NCBI RefSeq assembly: GCF_001428895.1
Contig: NZ_LMJA01000001.1
Location: 63,150-127,149 of the forward strand
DNA: 64,000 nucleotides
Source: Mycobacterium sp. Root265
GTDB lineage: Bacteria > Actinomycetota > Actinomycetes > Mycobacteriales > Mycobacteriaceae
Direction of reading: 5' to 3'
This document shows positions 61,443 through 64,000 of the stretch, one piece after another. The position numbers and the translations under genes were made by a program. Positions within the stretch are counted from its first letter, which is position 1, and every line of letters starts with the position of its first letter. The notes beneath the pieces were generated by a model. That model saw only the letters and a list, made by a program, of their open reading frames with translations, made no database searches and was not told where the DNA came from.

Positions 61443-63638
61443 ATGACCGCGACGCTCGAGCCGACCGTCGGCGATATCGCTTCCGAGACCGCGGCTCAGC
61501 CCGTCCGGTACCGGGTGCCGGTGCTGCGGTTGCGGCAGGCCGATCTCGCGGTCGTCGGCGCGCTCGCCGGCGTGCTCGCGCTGACCGGTCTTCCGGACGG
61601 GGTGCGCGCGCTGGGGCTGATGGTGTTCATCGCCGTCGGTCCCGGTGCGGCGGTGCTCACCTGGGTGCGTATCCCGCGGCGGGCCCTGTTGTCCACGGTG
61701 CCGTTGCTGGGGGCGGCCATCACCACGTTGGTGGCGATGGCCGCGATGTGGTCATACCGGTGGAGCCCGCCCGAGATCCTGTGGGTGCAGATCGTCGCGG
61801 TGTGCGGCAGTAGCGCCTACTGGTACCACCGCAACCGCGATACGCCGCTGACTGCCATGCGCCGGGTGCGGTGGCGGCTGGTCGCCGCTGCGGGGCCGGC
61901 CGGCGAGTCTGTTGTCCGCAAACACCTTTCGCTGCTGCTGAGCGTGGTGGCCCTGGCGATCTGGCTGGCCGCCGTGCCCGGACTGCCCGGGGTGGAGGCC
62001 AGCTACTACGGCCTGCTGTTCTCCGGGACGGGCCCGTTGCTGGCGGTGTGCATCGTGCTGTGCGCGTGGGCGTTGCTGGTGGCGGTGCGTGACCGCCGGC
62101 TGATTCCGGCGGCGGTCGCGGTCGGGGCGGCGATCATCGTCTCCCGGGGCACCACCGTGGTGGCCACTGAGGTTCCACTCTATGACTGGACCTACAAGCA
62201 TCTCGCGGTGGTCGACTACATCCTGGTGAACGGCCGCATCGCGCCGGACGGCACCGACATCTACGCCCAATGGTCGGCCTTCTTCGTGATGTTCGCCTGG
62301 TTCAGTGACGTCACCGGCATCGCCCCGATGACCATCGCCCATGTCTTCGCTCCGGTCATCCACGTGCTCATCGCACTTGCCGTGTACTGCGCGGCGCGGG
62401 TCCTCGGACGCTCGCGGCGCACCGCGATCACGGCGGCCTTCCTGGCCGAGGTGTTCAACTGGGTGGGCCAGGACTACTTTTCGCCGCAGGCATGGTCGTT
62501 GGCACTGGCCTTCGGCATGATCGTGCTGCTGCTGGCATCACCACGCAGCCGTGCCAGCGGTGTGCTGGCCATCGTGGTGTTCGCCGCGACGGTGCCCACC
62601 CACCAGCTGACCCCGTTCTGGGCGGTCGCGGTGGCGTGCCTGCTGTGCGTGTTCAGGCGTGCCCGGCCCTGGTGGATCTCGGTGGTCATGGTGACGATCG
62701 TCGGCAGCTATCTGTTGCTCAACCTGGAGGCGGTGTTGCCCTACGGTGTGTTCTCCGGCAGCAGCGTGGTGAGCAACGCCACCAGCAACGTGGTGAGTTC
62801 CGGTATGCCCGCCAAGGATTTCACCTCGGCAGTGGTGCGCGCGTTGTCCCTGACGGTGGTGGCGACGGCCTTCTGCAGCGCGATCTGGTTGTGGCGGCGC
62901 AAGCGTCCGATGGTCGGCCTGTCCATCGTGGCGTTCTCGTCGTTCGGTCTGCTGCTGGGACAGAACTACGGCGGTGAGGCGATCTTCCGGGTGTATCTGT
63001 ACGCCCTGCTCGGTTGCGCGATCCTGATCGCACCCGCGGTGGTGGCCGGCGTGGACCGGAATCGGGTCGGCCCGCGCGCCGCCCTCACCCGGGTGATCGC
63101 GGTGCTCGGACTGAGCGGGGTGTCACTGGCCGGCCTGCACGGCTACGTCGCGCTGTGGCCGATGGTGCTGGAAACCCGCGCCCAGGTCGACCTGATGAAC
63201 TCGATCACCACCGACGCGGATCTGCGCACCCGCCTGGTGATGATGCGTCTCGGCGGGATGCCCACCCGGCTGAACGCCGACTACGCCGACGTGGTGTATT
63301 TCAACCCGTACTTCGACGAGACGATCGCCTACGACCTGTGGGACGGCCAGGACCCGAATCTCGCGGAGCGCAAGAAGAACTTCCCCGCCGACAACGACAT
63401 CGACATGCTCAACGACAACGCCACCCGCGAGGCGTACATGGCGTACCTGATGTTCAGCGAGCAGTCGAACAAGGCCCTGCGGTACTACGGCGACTACCGT
63501 CCCGAGGCGATCGAGATCCTGCAGGACGCGCTCCGCAGCTCGCCGAACTGGTCGGTGTTCTACGAGGACGGCGCCACGCTGGTGTTCCGCAGTGTCAACC
63601 ACGAGAACGCGGCCGAAGGAGAGTCGGACGGTGGCTGA
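61443..63638 (+). CDS. large polytopic membrane protein, GT-C-like
   Basis: A protein of about 731 residues with roughly 13-15 membrane segments between residues 35 and 580 and an extracytoplasmic C-terminal part (about 585-731) containing a MRLGGMPTRLNADYADVVYF block and many aromatic and charged residues. The layout, with an early loop carrying acidic residues, resembles lipid-linked sugar-dependent (GT-C) glycosyltransferases, but no diagnostic motif lets me be sure. ATG at 61443 is preferred; GTG at 61398 would overlap the DUF998 gene. Its stop is inside the next gene's start region (8-base overlap), which ties it to that glycosyltransferase. Confidence 0.75.
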   Translation: MTATLEPTVGDIASETAAQPVRYRVPVLRLRQADLAVVGALAGVLALTGLPDGVRALGLMVFIAVGPGAAVLTWVRIPRRALLSTVPLLGAAITTLVAMAAMWSYRWSPPEILWVQIVAVCGSSAYWYHRNRDTPLTAMRRVRWRLVAAAGPAGESVVRKHLSLLLSVVALAIWLAAVPGLPGVEASYYGLLFSGTGPLLAVCIVLCAWALLVAVRDRRLIPAAVAVGAAIIVSRGTTVVATEVPLYDWTYKHLAVVDYILVNGRIAPDGTDIYAQWSAFFVMFAWFSDVTGIAPMTIAHVFAPVIHVLIALAVYCAARVLGRSRRTAITAAFLAEVFNWVGQDYFSPQAWSLALAFGMIVLLLASPRSRASGVLAIVVFAATVPTHQLTPFWAVAVACLLCVFRRARPWWISVVMVTIVGSYLLLNLEAVLPYGVFSGSSVVSNATSNVVSSGMPAKDFTSAVVRALSLTVVATAFCSAIWLWRRKRPMVGLSIVAFSSFGLLLGQNYGGEAIFRVYLYALLGCAILIAPAVVAGVDRNRVGPRAALTRVIAVLGLSGVSLAGLHGYVALWPMVLETRAQVDLMNSITTDADLRTRLVMMRLGGMPTRLNADYADVVYFNPYFDETIAYDLWDGQDPNLAERKKNFPADNDIDMLNDNATREAYMAYLMFSEQSNKALRYYGDYRPEAIEILQDALRSSPNWSVFYEDGATLVFRSVNHENAAEGESDGG

Positions 63639-64000
63639 CACCCTGCCGGTCACCGCTACCCGGCTGTCGGTCGTGGTGTGTTGCTACACCGCGGCACGGC
63701 GGGCGCAGGTGCTGCGTGTCGTCGAATCGGCGCTGAACCAGGTCGCCGGCAACGGGGACGAGATCATTGTCGTCGTCGACCACAACGACGAGCTGCGCGA
63801 CGATCTGTCGACCGCACTACCGGAGTCGATCATCCTCATTCCGAACACCTTTGAACGTGGACTGTCCGGTGCCCGCAACACCGGGGTGGGGCGTGCGGGC
63901 AATGAGGTCGTGGTGTTCGTCGACGATGACGCGGTGCTCACCCCGGGTGCACTCGACGGCGCGCGGCAGGCGTTCGACGATCCGTCGATCGTCGCGATCG
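63631..64000 (+). CDS. family 2 glycosyltransferase, 3' end outside window
   Basis: The first 123 residues of a GT-A glycosyltransferase, open to the end of the window. LSVVVCCYTAARRAQVLRVV starts the fold, followed by EIIVVVDHNDELRDDL, the acceptor-site-like RGLSGARNTGVGRA and the metal-binding FVDDDAVLTP. GTG at 63631 overlaps the membrane-protein gene by 8 bases and has AAGGAGA at 63616-63622. Family assignment is firm; the sugar and acceptor are unknown. Confidence 0.88.
   Translation, partial: MADTLPVTATRLSVVVCCYTAARRAQVLRVVESALNQVAGNGDEIIVVVDHNDELRDDLSTALPESIILIPNTFERGLSGARNTGVGRAGNEVVVFVDDDAVLTPGALDGARQAFDDPSIVAI

Overview
The window is high-GC actinobacterial DNA. Gene order and protein sequences point to a rapidly growing mycobacterium (Mycolicibacterium type). 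Two blocks are syntenic, from memory, with separate parts of the Mycobacterium tuberculosis chromosome. One is alaS-ruvX-mltG-aroE-prepilin peptidase-aroC-aroK-aroB-(Rv2536-like)-pepQ-efp-nusB-(Rv2532c-like). The other is pyrR-pyrB-pyrC-(Rv1382-like)-carA-carB-pyrF, mihF-gmk-rpoZ-coaBC-metK, monooxygenase/esterases, priA, fmt-rsmB-rpe-ribD. Many starts are GTG and stop/start overlaps (ATGA, GTGA) are frequent, so translational coupling is common. No tRNA, rRNA, CRISPR array or insertion sequence was seen.

Layout. 1-11.9 kb: alanyl-tRNA synthetase (5' end outside the window), Holliday junction resolvase-like RuvX, the MltG transglycosylase, shikimate-pathway genes aroE/aroC/aroK/aroB (no aroQ follows aroB), a peptidase, EF-P and NusB. 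12-22.8 kb is accessory: a DUF222/HNH (13E12-type) protein, then a tightly coupled cassette of GntR/UTRA regulator, two-cluster ferredoxin, ABC importer (lipoprotein with an apparent NosL-like tail, permease, ATPase) and an APS-reductase/fumarate-reductase-like flavoprotein carrying a C-terminal HEAT-repeat domain; then a serine hydrolase and an MHS-type MFS transporter. 22.8-31.5 kb: the pyrimidine operon, headed by a PyrR-binding leader hairpin that overlaps the pyrR Shine-Dalgarno sequence. 31.5-50.4 kb: DUF2330 protein, mihF, gmk, rpoZ, coaBC, metK (followed by a large nested terminator), a minus-strand operon of two HSL-type esterases and a Baeyer-Villiger-like monooxygenase, a YhhN protein, a helicase-dead PriA, DUF2207/LemA, a methyltransferase, fmt, rsmB, rpe and ribD.

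50.4-64 kb departs from the M. tuberculosis order and looks like an envelope or secreted-product locus: a 49-codon small ORF, a TIM-barrel isomerase-like protein, a membrane-anchored endonuclease/exonuclease/phosphatase-fold protein, a GT2 glycosyltransferase, an FkbM methyltransferase, a secreted protein with an acidic Lys/Ala repeat tail, a 1304-residue protein, a DUF998 membrane protein, a GT-C-like polytopic protein and a GT2 cut by the window edge.

The most unusual item is the 1304-residue protein at 56572-60486 (minus). It joins a multi-spanning MOP/Wzx-type flippase to an NRPS-like adenylation, carrier and thioesterase module in one reading frame. A 15/19 match to the mycobacterial IdeR iron box lies 76 bp upstream of its start. 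This suggests an iron-regulated machine that activates, tethers, releases and possibly exports a small acyl or amino-acyl product. The second candidate system is the flavoprotein-HEAT/ferredoxin/ABC-importer cassette at 13.6-20.3 kb, whose substrate is unknown.
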